This document shows positions 9,016-16,678 of a stretch of DNA of 63,168 bases, in pieces. The stretch comes from Pyrodictiaceae archaeon. Its GTDB lineage: Archaea; Thermoproteota; Thermoprotei_A; Sulfolobales; WANQ01. Where the stretch lies: the NCBI GenBank assembly GCA_015521735.1, contig WANQ01000023.1, positions 1 through 63,168 on the forward strand. The letters are read 5' to 3'. Position numbers and translations under genes: made by a program. Each line of letters opens with the position of its first letter. Within the stretch, counting starts at the first letter, position 1. A model generated the notes under the pieces. That model made no database searches and was not told where the DNA came from. It worked only from the letters and a program-made list of their open reading frames with translations.

Positions 9016-9825
9016 ATGAAGCATAAACTAATAGTAGTACGCATACCCGAAGAAGTATACAAGGAATTAGAGGAGCGTGCAAAAAGACTAGGATACCAGC
9101 TTGTATCAGACTATGTCAGATCAATAATAATGAAGGAGTTAGGTAAAGCAAAGCCTCCACTAATAGAAGAATTAGAGTCAAGACTATCCAAGCTAGAAGA
9201 AGGAGAAATACCACCAAAACTATACGAGCGAATATGGAAGATAGCACTATCAGCCATAGAAGAATCACCACAAACAACACTTACAGTAGATGAACTAAAA
9301 CCCGTACTCGAAAAATGGCTTGACACACTAATGTCTAGAATCGAGAGAAGAGTACAAGACCTAGTAAACCCATACACAGCTAAAATAGACGAAGTATACA
9401 GAAGACTAGCTGAAATACAGGAAAAACTAGAAGAAATAGAAGAAAAAACAAAACAACTAGAAGAGAAAATAAAAGAATACAAGCCAAGACAAGTAGAGAA
9501 AAGAAAAACCGGCATAGAAAGACTTAGAGAACAAGGAGTCGTATTCGAAAGCGAACTATACAGACTTAGAAACAGAGATGCATTCTTCGAGTACCTTGCA
9601 AGAAGTGGAGCAAAGATAATAGAAGCCAAAAACGAAAGAATAGCACTAGACCCAGAATTCTGGGAAAAATTCACCCACAAACTATCCGAAATAACCACAA
9701 GCAACGAAGACGAAATAAAAATCCTACTAACAAAACAAGAACACAAACTATTCGAAAAACTAAAGGAATCAGGACTCCTATACTACGACTCCAAGTCTAG
9801 AAAATGGAAATTAGTAGAAACTTAA
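9016..9825 (+). CDS. RHH/coiled-coil DNA-binding-like protein
   Basis: A 269-residue protein in three parts. Residues 1-45 look like a ribbon-helix-helix (CopG-type) DNA-binding segment: a basic strand KLIVVRIPEEVYKELEER, then a helix and turn ending in SDYVRSIIMKEL. Residues about 120-165 form a long heptad coiled coil rich in E and K. Residues about 175-265 are helical, with a winged-helix look and a closing YYDSKSRKWKLVE hairpin. The combination suggests a dimeric DNA-binding or bridging protein, perhaps a chromatin or regulatory factor. I do not recognise a characterised homologue. Its codon use, heavy in AAA and ATA, matches the window. Confidence 0.6.
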   Translation: MKHKLIVVRIPEEVYKELEERAKRLGYQLVSDYVRSIIMKELGKAKPPLIEELESRLSKLEEGEIPPKLYERIWKIALSAIEESPQTTLTVDELKPVLEKWLDTLMSRIERRVQDLVNPYTAKIDEVYRRLAEIQEKLEEIEEKTKQLEEKIKEYKPRQVEKRKTGIERLREQGVVFESELYRLRNRDAFFEYLARSGAKIIEAKNERIALDPEFWEKFTHKLSEITTSNEDEIKILLTKQEHKLFEKLKESGLLYYDSKSRKWKLVET

Positions 9826-9836
9826 GCCAAGAGATG

Positions 9837-9904
9837 TGTCAGCCCACACCCTATATCAGCATCCAAGAACCCTAAGTCTACGCGGGGCTCAATCCTCATC
9901 CACA
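9837..9904 (-). ncRNA. Candidate C/D-box guide sRNA
   Basis: Minus strand: C (TGGATGA, 9896-9902), a C'-like TGGATGC (9859-9865) and D (CTGA, 9839-9842), with 16 nt between C' and D. I see no convincing D' box. A TATA-like GTTTATAAG (minus reading, 9928-9936) predicts a start near 9906, four bases before box C. The promoter fit is the main support. A 64-codon minus-strand frame with one hydrophobic stretch covers the same bases, and I take that as incidental. Confidence 0.42.
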
Positions 9905-9927
9905 CCAAAACATATACTACAAAAGCG

Positions 9928-9936
9928 CTTATAAAC
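9928..9936 (-). promoter_or_regulatory. TATA box for the sRNA at 9837-9904
   Basis: GTTTATAAG on the minus strand, a near-consensus archaeal TATA element, centred about 26 bases before the predicted 5' end of the C/D-like RNA. Confidence 0.45.
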
Positions 9937-10038
9937 ATAAAGACATACAACACACATAGCAGAAAAAGAACACATGATGAGGGCCGTCTATACCGAGACA
10001 AGCCCAACACCTCCATGCGGAATCTTATACGGGCTGAT

Positions 10039-10064
10039 TTGAGTTGCCGAAGAACTCAGTTTTT
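10039..10064 (+). terminator. Hairpin followed by T-run
   Basis: GAGTT (10041-10045) pairs with AACTC (10053-10057) over a seven-base loop and is followed by five T at 10060-10064. It has the form of an intrinsic terminator. It lies more than 200 bases after the nearest plus-strand gene end, so which transcript it would stop is unclear. Confidence 0.3.
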
Positions 10065-10087
10065 ACGACTCTCCCAGTAGTATAATG

Positions 10088-10145
10088 GGCTTAATGGATT
10101 ATGATAGAGAAATAGTACGCTACTACACTGAAATACCATTAAGCC
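10088..10145. repeat. 10-bp perfect inverted repeat in a gene-free gap
   Basis: GGCTTAATGG (10088-10097) and CCATTAAGCC (10136-10145) are exact inverse copies separated by 38 bases. The loop contains a smaller hairpin AGTA-CGC-TACT. Apart from the sRNA, the hairpin and this repeat, the 414-base gap at 9826-10239 shows no gene I can support. Confidence 0.5.
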
Positions 10146-10239
10146 TTTAATGAACAAGGATACTCCCAACTTGTTTACCATGAGATCAATAGTAATAATA
10201 AAGGAGATAGAAATCAATAAAACCAGGAAGAATTGAAAG

Positions 10240-11082
10240 TTATATTTCTATGATGTTTAAGCCTAGTTTGTTCGCTATTTCTTTTATTTTCTTGCGTTGT
10301 GTTGATTTTACGCCTTTCTTTTCTATTATTATGTTGTTGCTTTGTGGTTTGGATCGTTTTATTGCTTGGAGTATTATTTCTTCGTCTATGTAGTCTATTA
10401 CGTGTTTGGAGAATATGTGTCCTAGGCAGTAGTTGGTTGTTAGCATTATTTTTGTGTGTTTACGTGCGTAGTGTCCTCCACCAAATCCTGTTGAAGGCAT
10501 GCATTCTGGTAGGGTGTTTGTGATGGAGTCTACTACGACTCTTGCTACGAGGTTTCTTGCCTTTTCATCGCTCCATTCTTCTGGGCTACTACCTATTTCT
10601 ATGAATACTATGGGTTTGCTTAGACTTGTAGGTCCGTGGTGAGTGACTTCTAGGGTTACATCGTATTCTTCTTTGAGGTTTTCTTCAGTAGCGTATTTGT
10701 CGAGGAGGGTTATTAGTTTCTTAGCCATGGGTGGGAATGCTATTGATAATTCTCTAGGCTTACCGCCTGCTTCGGCATTGTTTGTTGGGTTGCCTGGGTG
10801 GTGTACTGTTAGGCTTTTGATTTTGGCTTTACTGCTATGCCTAGATAATACTATGTAGTATTCTACGTCCAAGTAGTTGTCTAGGAATTCAAAGAATATC
10901 ACGTCTTCATTAAACCCAGCTAATACTATGTCGTCGCCAATGTAGTAGGTATTGCCTGCTAGTACTCCTCCTTCCCTAAGACCTAGTAGTTCTACTACGT
11001 GTTTAGCTATACCCTTACCAGCTAGGTCGCGTGTAGAGTATACTAGTCCTACTCTAGCCTTAACCTTATTCCTAGGCTCCAA
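10240..11082 (-). CDS. dtdA: D-aminoacyl-tRNA deacylase, GEK1/DTD2 type
   Basis: A 280-residue enzyme that hydrolyses D-amino acids wrongly attached to tRNA, protecting translation in the cytoplasm. It is the archaeal and plant (GEK1) type, unrelated to bacterial DTD. Recognisable segments are SRHSSKAKIKSLTVHHPGN, the histidine-rich LEVTHHGPTSL, VFIEIGSSPEEW and the glycine-rich TGFGGGHYARKHT. Length is typical for the family. The start is TTG with GAGGAG five bases upstream. MoxR lies upstream on the same strand, separated by 159 bases that may hold a small RNA on the other strand. Confidence 0.9.
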   Translation of the reverse strand: MEPRNKVKARVGLVYSTRDLAGKGIAKHVVELLGLREGGVLAGNTYYIGDDIVLAGFNEDVIFFEFLDNYLDVEYYIVLSRHSSKAKIKSLTVHHPGNPTNNAEAGGKPRELSIAFPPMAKKLITLLDKYATEENLKEEYDVTLEVTHHGPTSLSKPIVFIEIGSSPEEWSDEKARNLVARVVVDSITNTLPECMPSTGFGGGHYARKHTKIMLTTNYCLGHIFSKHVIDYIDEEIILQAIKRSKPQSNNIIIEKKGVKSTQRKKIKEIANKLGLNIIEI

Positions 11083-11144
11083 GGCTCCTCTAGAGGAGAC
11101 GTATACTAGGACTTAATATAGGCTACTGTAGACTATAGTTGAAG

Positions 11145-11230
11145 TGGGGATGTCGAGGCCCGACGCAGCTCGGCGACAGAGCCAATGAATAATATGGAGG
11201 CTGTGAAGATAGAACCCCCGGCGGAACCCA
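11145..11230 (+). ncRNA. GC-rich structured RNA candidate, class unknown
   Basis: A GC-rich island between two minus-strand genes. It folds locally: TGTCG pairs with CGACA around an inner CCGA/TCGG hairpin, and AGCC pairs with GGCT around an AT-rich loop. A TTAATATA at 11113-11120 could start a plus-strand RNA near 11143, but the same element could instead serve the minus-strand deacylase gene. I find no C/D boxes and no K-turn, so class and strand are both open. Confidence 0.3.
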
Positions 11231-11241
11231 TAATACTCGTT

Positions 11242-12207
11242 TTATGCTGGAACAACTGTTTTCCTTAGAACATCCACGACTATGTCCTCCTGGGTAATAC
11301 CACTGTATAGGGCATCTGGTTTAAGTATAATCCTGTGTGCGAGAACTTCTAATGCAATAGCTTTAACATCGTCAGGTACTACGTAGTCTCTACCAGATAG
11401 TAGGGCGTAGGCTCTTGAGGCTAAGTACAAGTGTACGCTTGCTCTTGGGCTTGCACCATATCTAACCATTTCATGTCTACGTGTACTTTGGACTAGGTCT
11501 ACAATGTATTTTTCAACAAGGTCGCTTACATGAACTTTCCACACCATTTCCTGTAGCCTCAATATATCATTTGATGAAGCTATTACTTCTAAGCGCCACT
11601 TGTATATGGCTTCTTGTTTACGTAAGATCTCTATTTCCTCCTTAGGTGAAGGGTATCCAAGCCTTATTCTCATCATGAACCTATCTAGCTGTGCTTCTGG
11701 TAGAGGGAATACTCCTTCTGTTTCAATAGGATTCAACGTAGCTATAACCATGAATGGCTTAGGTAAAGGAAAGGTTTTACCCTCAATACTCACCTGTTGC
11801 TCCTGCATTGCCTCCAACAATGCACTCTGAGTCTTGGGACTAGCACGGTTGATCTCGTCAGCTAATAATATGTTGGTGAAAATAGGTCCTTTACGGAAGA
11901 CGAAGTCATTTATTCTTTGATCAAACACGAATGTTCCAAGAACATCTGCTGGAAGCATGTCTGGAGTAAACTGTACTCGCTTGTACTCTAACCCAAGTAT
12001 TGATGCAAACGCTTTTGCTAGCAGGGTCTTAGCTACACCAGGTACACCCTCAATTAATACATGTCCTCCAGCTACTAGAGCAGCTAGTAGTAGTAAGGCC
12101 TCTCTACTCCTACCTACAATAACCTTTGAAATCTCCTCTACTAAGCGAATCCTTATAATCCTAGCGAAGTCTAACTCGTTTTCTCTCAAGGATATAGTAT
12201 ACACCAT
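11242..12207 (-). CDS. MoxR-family AAA+ ATPase
   Basis: A 321-residue MoxR ATPase. Walker A is GVPGVAKT (54-61), Walker B ends in LLADE with D117 and E118, and sensor 1 is in the VIATLNP segment. The C-terminal lid includes the [15 protein letters not shown] helix typical of the family. MoxR proteins work as chaperones that insert metals or activate partner proteins carrying VWA domains. Here no VWA, DUF58 or TPR gene is adjacent, so the partner is unknown. A second MoxR-type gene, of the RavA subgroup, lies at 21339-22499 next to a VWA protein. Confidence 0.88.
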   Translation of the reverse strand: MVYTISLRENELDFARIIRIRLVEEISKVIVGRSREALLLLAALVAGGHVLIEGVPGVAKTLLAKAFASILGLEYKRVQFTPDMLPADVLGTFVFDQRINDFVFRKGPIFTNILLADEINRASPKTQSALLEAMQEQQVSIEGKTFPLPKPFMVIATLNPIETEGVFPLPEAQLDRFMMRIRLGYPSPKEEIEILRKQEAIYKWRLEVIASSNDILRLQEMVWKVHVSDLVEKYIVDLVQSTRRHEMVRYGASPRASVHLYLASRAYALLSGRDYVVPDDVKAIALEVLAHRIILKPDALYSGITQEDIVVDVLRKTVVPA

Positions 12208-12328
12208 ATACCATCAAGTACTCCATAATATATTAGTGTTATAGTCAGCCACTAAGAATAATACTCAGGAGTACATTAAAACAAGGTGTAACTCTAATAA
12301 AGGAGTACTAGGAAACTGGGGTTCATAG

Positions 12329-13138
12329 TTGAAGCTCAACTTCATGATAAAACCCGTTATAGGTGTCGTACACCTACCACCTCTTCCAGGATCACCACTA
12401 TACCGTGGATGGGAGACTAGGTTTGAGGACATAGTTGATAGAGCTATTAGAGATGCTATGACGTTAACTGAGGGAGGAGTAGATGCTATTATAGTAGAGA
12501 ACTTTGGAGATAAGCCATTTAAGCCTAGGGTACGCGAACCTGAAACCATAGCAGCTATGGCGGTTATTGTTAGAGAGGTTAGAAGAGAAACGGGTTTACC
12601 TGTAGGAGTAAATGTGTTAAGGAATTCTGGGCCAGAAGCTCTCGCAATAGCGTATGCTAGTGGTGCTAGTTTTATCAGAGTTAACTCACTTGTATATCCA
12701 TCCTATGCTCCATCAGGAGTTCTTGAGCCAGTTGCAAGAGAGATAGTAGAGCTTAAGACAAAGCTTAACGCAGACATACAGGTATTAGCAGATGTACATG
12801 TAAAACACTCAGTACCAGTACATGGGCTAAGTATTGTGGAGGAGTCTATTGAAGCAGTTGAGAGGGGCTTAGCTGACGCACTAATAGTAACGGGTAAGCG
12901 TACCGGAGAACCAGTTGAAGCTAAAGACATAGTCTTAGCTAGTAAGGCTGGAAAACCAGTACTAGTTGGTAGTGGTGTTACCCCAAGAAACATAAGACTA
13001 TACTGGAAGATAGCAAGTGGCTTCATCGTAGGCTCATACTTTAAGGAAGGAGGTAGACCAGAAAACCCTGTAGTGGTTTCAAGGGTTAAAGAACTAATGG
13101 ATATAGTGAACTTTCTACGCAGAAAAGAGGGTTTATAA
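12329..13138 (+). CDS. BtpA/SgcQ-family TIM-barrel protein
   Basis: A 269-residue protein of the BtpA family. The opening GVVHLPPLPGSPLY and the VDAIIVENFGDKPF strand-helix are diagnostic, followed by VGVNVLRNSGPEALAIAYA and a C-terminal KPVLVGSGVTPRN phosphate-site-like loop. In cyanobacteria BtpA affects photosystem I stability; in non-photosynthetic organisms the function is unknown, and related SgcQ proteins sit in sugar operons. The fold suggests an enzyme acting on a phosphorylated sugar or similar compound. The frame can start at TTG (12329) or ATG (12344). The last bases of the gene contain a TATA box that seems to drive the RNA at 13162. Confidence 0.85.
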   Translation: MKLNFMIKPVIGVVHLPPLPGSPLYRGWETRFEDIVDRAIRDAMTLTEGGVDAIIVENFGDKPFKPRVREPETIAAMAVIVREVRRETGLPVGVNVLRNSGPEALAIAYASGASFIRVNSLVYPSYAPSGVLEPVAREIVELKTKLNADIQVLADVHVKHSVPVHGLSIVEESIEAVERGLADALIVTGKRTGEPVEAKDIVLASKAGKPVLVGSGVTPRNIRLYWKIASGFIVGSYFKEGGRPENPVVVSRVKELMDIVNFLRRKEGL

Positions 13139-13139
13139 A
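13132..13139 (+). promoter_or_regulatory. TATA box inside the 3' end of the btpA-like gene
   Basis: TTTATAAA preceded by a purine-rich, BRE-like AGAAAAGAGG. Its centre is about 26 bases before the start of the structured RNA at 13162-13240, and it lies on the last codons of the preceding gene. Confidence 0.55.
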
Positions 13140-13161
13140 GACCTCAGTACAAGATAGTACC

Positions 13162-13240
13162 TTGGTGTCTCGGCCCCTCTACGCTCCCGTAGTCACGGGA
13201 GAGAATGAGAGGGGCTTGCGCGTCGGGACACTACATTCTC
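13162..13240 (+). ncRNA. Structured RNA with nested stems, class unknown
   Basis: Three nested helices are exact or nearly so. GTGTCTC (13165-13171) pairs with GGGACAC (13225-13231). GCCCCTCT (13173-13180) pairs with AGAGGGGC (13208-13215). CTCCCGT (13184-13190) pairs with ACGGGAG (13195-13201). GAGAATG (13201-13207) also complements CATTCTC (13234-13240), so a pseudoknot or alternative fold is possible. A TATA box at 13132-13139 gives a predicted start near 13160. An ACA follows the outer stem at 13233, but there is no 5' guide pocket or K-turn, so an H/ACA assignment is not secure. Confidence 0.55.
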
Positions 13241-13266
13241 AATACGCGTTGTATGTTGATGTTAGC

Positions 13267-13893
13267 CTATGTTGTAAAGTGGTCTACACGTACACTTGCA
13301 TACTTTTCCATAGCGCTAGCGAACTCATCCAATATCAGCATTGCCTTAGACTTACTAGGATAGGGTGCCATGAATACTCCTTCACCAGTATCTACGGGTG
13401 CATAAGCATCAGTATATGCTTCTATTATGCTTGAAAACTCTGCTATAGCTAAAGCAATGTTTCTCCAAGACTCCTTAGGCTTAATGCACAGTATTATTGG
13501 CTCACCTTCTATCATAGAGCCTATGCACTCAAGACTACTCCCCCTATTATACGCATTCAATGCATCACTAGGAGTAGGTATGGGTAATGGTATAGGGTGA
13601 GTATGAAATAATCCATTACAGTTAGGGCAAATCCTAGAATACTTGTAGACAAGTACACCGTCAACACCCATTACACCTGATGACACATAGACTAAACCGT
13701 TATCGCTAATTAGGTAGGCGTGTTCTAATAGAAGCTTAGTGTTGGCTTCGGCTGCTTTAACAATTCTAGTTACTTCATCTACGTCGCCAGTTAACACTTT
13801 ACTAACATAGCCAGCACTATACACTATAGGACTACGGCTATGAGCATAGGAGTCAAGTATTACATCGAACATTAGATCTAATGGTGGAGTCAA
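13267..13893 (-). CDS. JAMM/MPN-domain protein with CxxC
   Basis: A 208-residue protein with the JAMM pattern H97-x-H99-x7-T107-x2-D110, where threonine replaces the usual serine. Just before it is a CPNC pair (C89, C92) that could bind another metal. An N-terminal acidic residue such as E57 may complete the site. The fold class is that of zinc isopeptidases and deubiquitinase-like enzymes, and activity on SAMP-type conjugates is inferred only. The C-terminal 80 residues are helical. It faces the btpA-like gene tail to tail across the structured RNA. The other JAMM protein of the window is at 185-949. Confidence 0.72.
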   Translation of the reverse strand: MTPPLDLMFDVILDSYAHSRSPIVYSAGYVSKVLTGDVDEVTRIVKAAEANTKLLLEHAYLISDNGLVYVSSGVMGVDGVLVYKYSRICPNCNGLFHTHPIPLPIPTPSDALNAYNRGSSLECIGSMIEGEPIILCIKPKESWRNIALAIAEFSSIIEAYTDAYAPVDTGEGVFMAPYPSKSKAMLILDEFASAMEKYASVRVDHFTT

Positions 13894-14060
13894 ATAAGGT
13901 TCACCTAGTACTCATTTAGAGAGGTTAGTCCTCCCACACTGTGCTAGCCGGGTTAATAACTTGTAGTTAAGTGTTAGTAAGAGTTGAAGATAACCGTAAA
14001 TACTAGTATTACAAGTAATACATATGTGACAGGTTATGGAATGCTGTTGAGGTGTAGTTG

Positions 14061-14570
14061 ATGTCTAATGCTGACACAGTACTTGATATGAAGTTGAGGG
14101 AGTTTATAGAGAAGTATAAGAATGAGCTACCACGCTACATAGTTGTTGAAGAGAGTGTTACTTTTAAAAACATATTGGGTTTACTTAGAGAAAGCATTGA
14201 CTATGAGAATAAGGGTGCTGAAGTAATTATTGTAGTAGATAGACGTGGAAAACCCATAGGTATTATAGAGGATATGGAGCTTATCGAGATAATATCACCT
14301 CATCCACGATGGATTCTATCAGTGCTTAGACCACCCATAGCTAGAAAAGCTAGAAGCCTAAGGAACTTGTTAAACATACCTGTAGGCCAAATAGCTAGGC
14401 TTATGCATCCCATAGTAAGCGAAGATATAACGATAAGGGAAGCATTAGATCACATGGATAGGTTTAAGAGTAGGTACCTCATAGTAGTTGATAAAAGAGA
14501 TAAGATTAAGGCAATTATTAGTTCAAGGAACATTCTAAGCAAGATTCTAGAGAAGCTAATGGAGGAGTAA
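14061..14570 (+). CDS. Protein with two CBS domains
   Basis: A 169-residue protein made of a CBS pair: residues about 15-80 (through VVDRRGKPIGIIEDMELI) and 105-165 (through VVDKRDKIKAIISSRNIL). CBS pairs bind AMP, ATP or SAM and sense energy state. It ends five bases before the antiporter gene, so the two are translated together, and it probably regulates that transporter. I chose the ATG at 14061 over the TTG one codon earlier. A GAGGTG-type site precedes it. Confidence 0.82.
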   Translation: MSNADTVLDMKLREFIEKYKNELPRYIVVEESVTFKNILGLLRESIDYENKGAEVIIVVDRRGKPIGIIEDMELIEIISPHPRWILSVLRPPIARKARSLRNLLNIPVGQIARLMHPIVSEDITIREALDHMDRFKSRYLIVVDKRDKIKAIISSRNILSKILEKLMEE

Positions 14571-14574
14571 TGCA

Positions 14575-15744
14575 ATGGGTTTTACCGAGTTCTTAATAGC
14601 ATTAGTTGTAGCGTTGATTATAGCTAAGGTTTTAGAGGAGCTACTCGTTAGGGTGGGTTTACCACCAGTTATAGGTGATATAATTGCTGGTATAATTGTT
14701 GGTAAGTCTTTTCTCGGAGTATTTGTTCCAGAAGAAGGATCAGCTATAGATATGATCTCATGGCTTGGAGTAGTTCTTCTCTTATTCTATGCTGGGCTTG
14801 AAACAGATTATCGTAGCTTTATGGGCGGTATTAAGAGGTTCATAATCGTATCCATACTAGATGTTTCCGTAGCATTCGTTAACGGGTTCATAGTAGGCTG
14901 GATACTAGGGTATCCGTTAAACCAAAGCATATTCATAGGAACAATACTAGTAGCTACAAGTGTAAGCTTAACAGTTAAGACCCTATTAGACCTAGGCAAG
15001 CTTGATACAGATGAAGGGCTAACTATCTTGGGAGTAGCGGTTTTAGATGATATTCAGGGCTTAATAGTTCTTGTAGCAGCTCTAAGCGTTGTAGTATACG
15101 GTGTTATTGACATCAAAGATATTCTAGTTGTTGGTGTCTCAGCGTTTCTATTCTGGTTAGCCTCAGTTATAGTCATAAGCAGGCTTTCAACAAGTGTGTT
15201 TAAGGTTTTCTCAAAACTGCATATAGATAACGCTGTACCAATACTATCAATAATACTGGGCTTACTCGTAGCAGGATTAGCAGGTATAATAGGTTTATCG
15301 CCAATAGTTGGAGCTTATGCAGCTGGACTAGCACTGGCTAAGTGTAGAAGGTTTCAGATAGTAGCAGACAAAATAAAGGTACTCGTAGACCTCTTAGCAA
15401 CACTATTCTTCATAGCAAGCTCAGCTAGAATAGCCGTAGAAACAGCACTTAAACCAGAATACATATGGCTATATGCATTATTCATAGGCTTCGCACTACT
15501 AGGTAAAACTATAGGTAATACTGTTGGCTCAAGAATAGCAGGCCTACCTTGGAGAAAAGCCATAATAGTAGGAGTAGGCATGTGGCCTAGAGCTGAAGTA
15601 GCACTCATAGCAGCAACAATGGGTATGACTCATGGAGTTGTAACAACCCCCATATACTTTGCAACAGTAATGCTAATAATAGTGTCATCACTAATAGTCC
15701 CACCAACAATAAAGCTACTATATAGGCTACAAGAAAAACAGTAA
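14575..15744 (+). CDS. CPA2-family Na+/H+ (or K+/H+) antiporter
   Basis: A 389-residue membrane protein with about twelve hydrophobic segments, matching the KefB/NapA branch of cation-proton antiporters. Family marks are VGLPPVIGDIIAGIIVG near the N terminus, LLLFYAGLETD, and LGVAVLDDIQGL, whose paired aspartates form the ion-binding site in NapA-type electrogenic exchangers, plus a WPRAEVALIAA helix near residue 340. No C-terminal RCK or TrkA domain is attached; the upstream CBS protein may take over that sensing role. Substrate (sodium or potassium) cannot be decided from sequence alone. Confidence 0.85.
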   Translation: MGFTEFLIALVVALIIAKVLEELLVRVGLPPVIGDIIAGIIVGKSFLGVFVPEEGSAIDMISWLGVVLLLFYAGLETDYRSFMGGIKRFIIVSILDVSVAFVNGFIVGWILGYPLNQSIFIGTILVATSVSLTVKTLLDLGKLDTDEGLTILGVAVLDDIQGLIVLVAALSVVVYGVIDIKDILVVGVSAFLFWLASVIVISRLSTSVFKVFSKLHIDNAVPILSIILGLLVAGLAGIIGLSPIVGAYAAGLALAKCRRFQIVADKIKVLVDLLATLFFIASSARIAVETALKPEYIWLYALFIGFALLGKTIGNTVGSRIAGLPWRKAIIVGVGMWPRAEVALIAATMGMTHGVVTTPIYFATVMLIIVSSLIVPPTIKLLYRLQEKQ

Positions 15745-15808
15745 CTAGAGCCCCCAAACTCAAATAACTAGCCTACCCTTACACCTAGAAACTATGGGCT
15801 GAACACCG

Positions 15809-16678
15809 GTGGTAAAGGTTAAACTAATAGCATACTCTAAACCCATAATAGGAGGCGATCCCAGACATCTACCACTACTAGCATTTAAGGTAAGTACAGG
15901 TAAACTACACGATAAGCCAATAGAATACTATCTAAGCGAAGAATACCCTAATGAAAAAGTAAAGAGAATAATACTTGCAGCCACGGAATTCCCCAGTATA
16001 CTTGAACACATAGTACTTACATTCATTATCGAGGATATATCAAGAGTATGCTCACACCAACTAGTAAGGCATAGATTAGCATCATTTACACAGGAATCGC
16101 AAAGATATAGTGAATCATATATGAGGAGGGCTGTAGAAAAAATAGTAGAAGCATACACTAATGGTAGAATAGGATCCGCGGAGGCAAGGGATGCTATAAG
16201 AAAACTATACCAGGAGGAAAGGTACAGTGATATAATAGAAGCATTTCTCAATGACTCATCAATAAGGTATCTTCTAGGAAGAGATTGTAGAGCATGCCGT
16301 GATATGCATGAAGAGTATAGAAAGATATTACTGGAGGCAGTTAATGAATCATTTGTTATACCTAAGGATATTAAAGGCAAAGAACTAACATGTTTTGCTG
16401 AAGACCTCATAAGATCTATACAAAGATACTATGAACTACTAAATAGTGGTGTAAAATACGAGGATGCACGCTTCATAATACCTCAAGCAGTTAAAACAAG
16501 ACTCATGGTCACAGTTAATCTAAGAGAACTACTACACATAGCATGCCTAAGATTAAGTCCTAAAGCACAATGGGAGATTAGAGAAGTAGTAGAAGAGATG
16601 ATTAAGGAAACTAGCAAAATCATACCCGAAGTAAACGAGCTAGTAAAGAGTTATTGTAGGCTCTATGGTGTAAGATGA
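15809..16678 (+). CDS. thyX: FAD-dependent thymidylate synthase ThyX
   Basis: Converts dUMP to dTMP using FAD and methylene-folate or a related C1 carrier. The ThyX signature RHR-x7-S-x-R is exact: R87-H88-R89 and S97-x-R99. The surrounding helices, such as LEHIVLTFIIEDISRVCSHQ, match the family. Compared with the 220-250 residue bacterial enzyme it is longer (289), with an insertion around residues 105-165 carrying a CRACRD pair. The start is GTG. It is a single gene, and its 3' end overlaps the convergent secreted-protein gene by 16 bases. Confidence 0.9.
   Translation: MVKVKLIAYSKPIIGGDPRHLPLLAFKVSTGKLHDKPIEYYLSEEYPNEKVKRIILAATEFPSILEHIVLTFIIEDISRVCSHQLVRHRLASFTQESQRYSESYMRRAVEKIVEAYTNGRIGSAEARDAIRKLYQEERYSDIIEAFLNDSSIRYLLGRDCRACRDMHEEYRKILLEAVNESFVIPKDIKGKELTCFAEDLIRSIQRYYELLNSGVKYEDARFIIPQAVKTRLMVTVNLRELLHIACLRLSPKAQWEIREVVEEMIKETSKIIPEVNELVKSYCRLYGVR

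Noticed and set aside
9111-9746. Long 211-codon minus-strand frame
   Set aside because: Antisense shadow of the RHH/coiled-coil gene; serine- and leucine-rich as expected when lysine and glutamate codons are read backwards.
9822-10016. Minus-strand 64-codon frame with one hydrophobic segment
   Set aside because: It covers a C/D-like sRNA with its own well-placed TATA box, has no ribosome-binding site, and the frame is explained by the GC-rich RNA and random AT-rich codons.
11145-11230. A tRNA gene in the GC-rich segment
   Set aside because: No T-arm consensus, no acceptor-stem pairing and no anticodon arm.
13162-13434. Plus-strand 90-codon frame after the btpA-like gene
   Set aside because: It spans the structured RNA and then the antisense of the JAMM gene; its amino-acid mix is cysteine- and tyrosine-rich and unlike a real protein.
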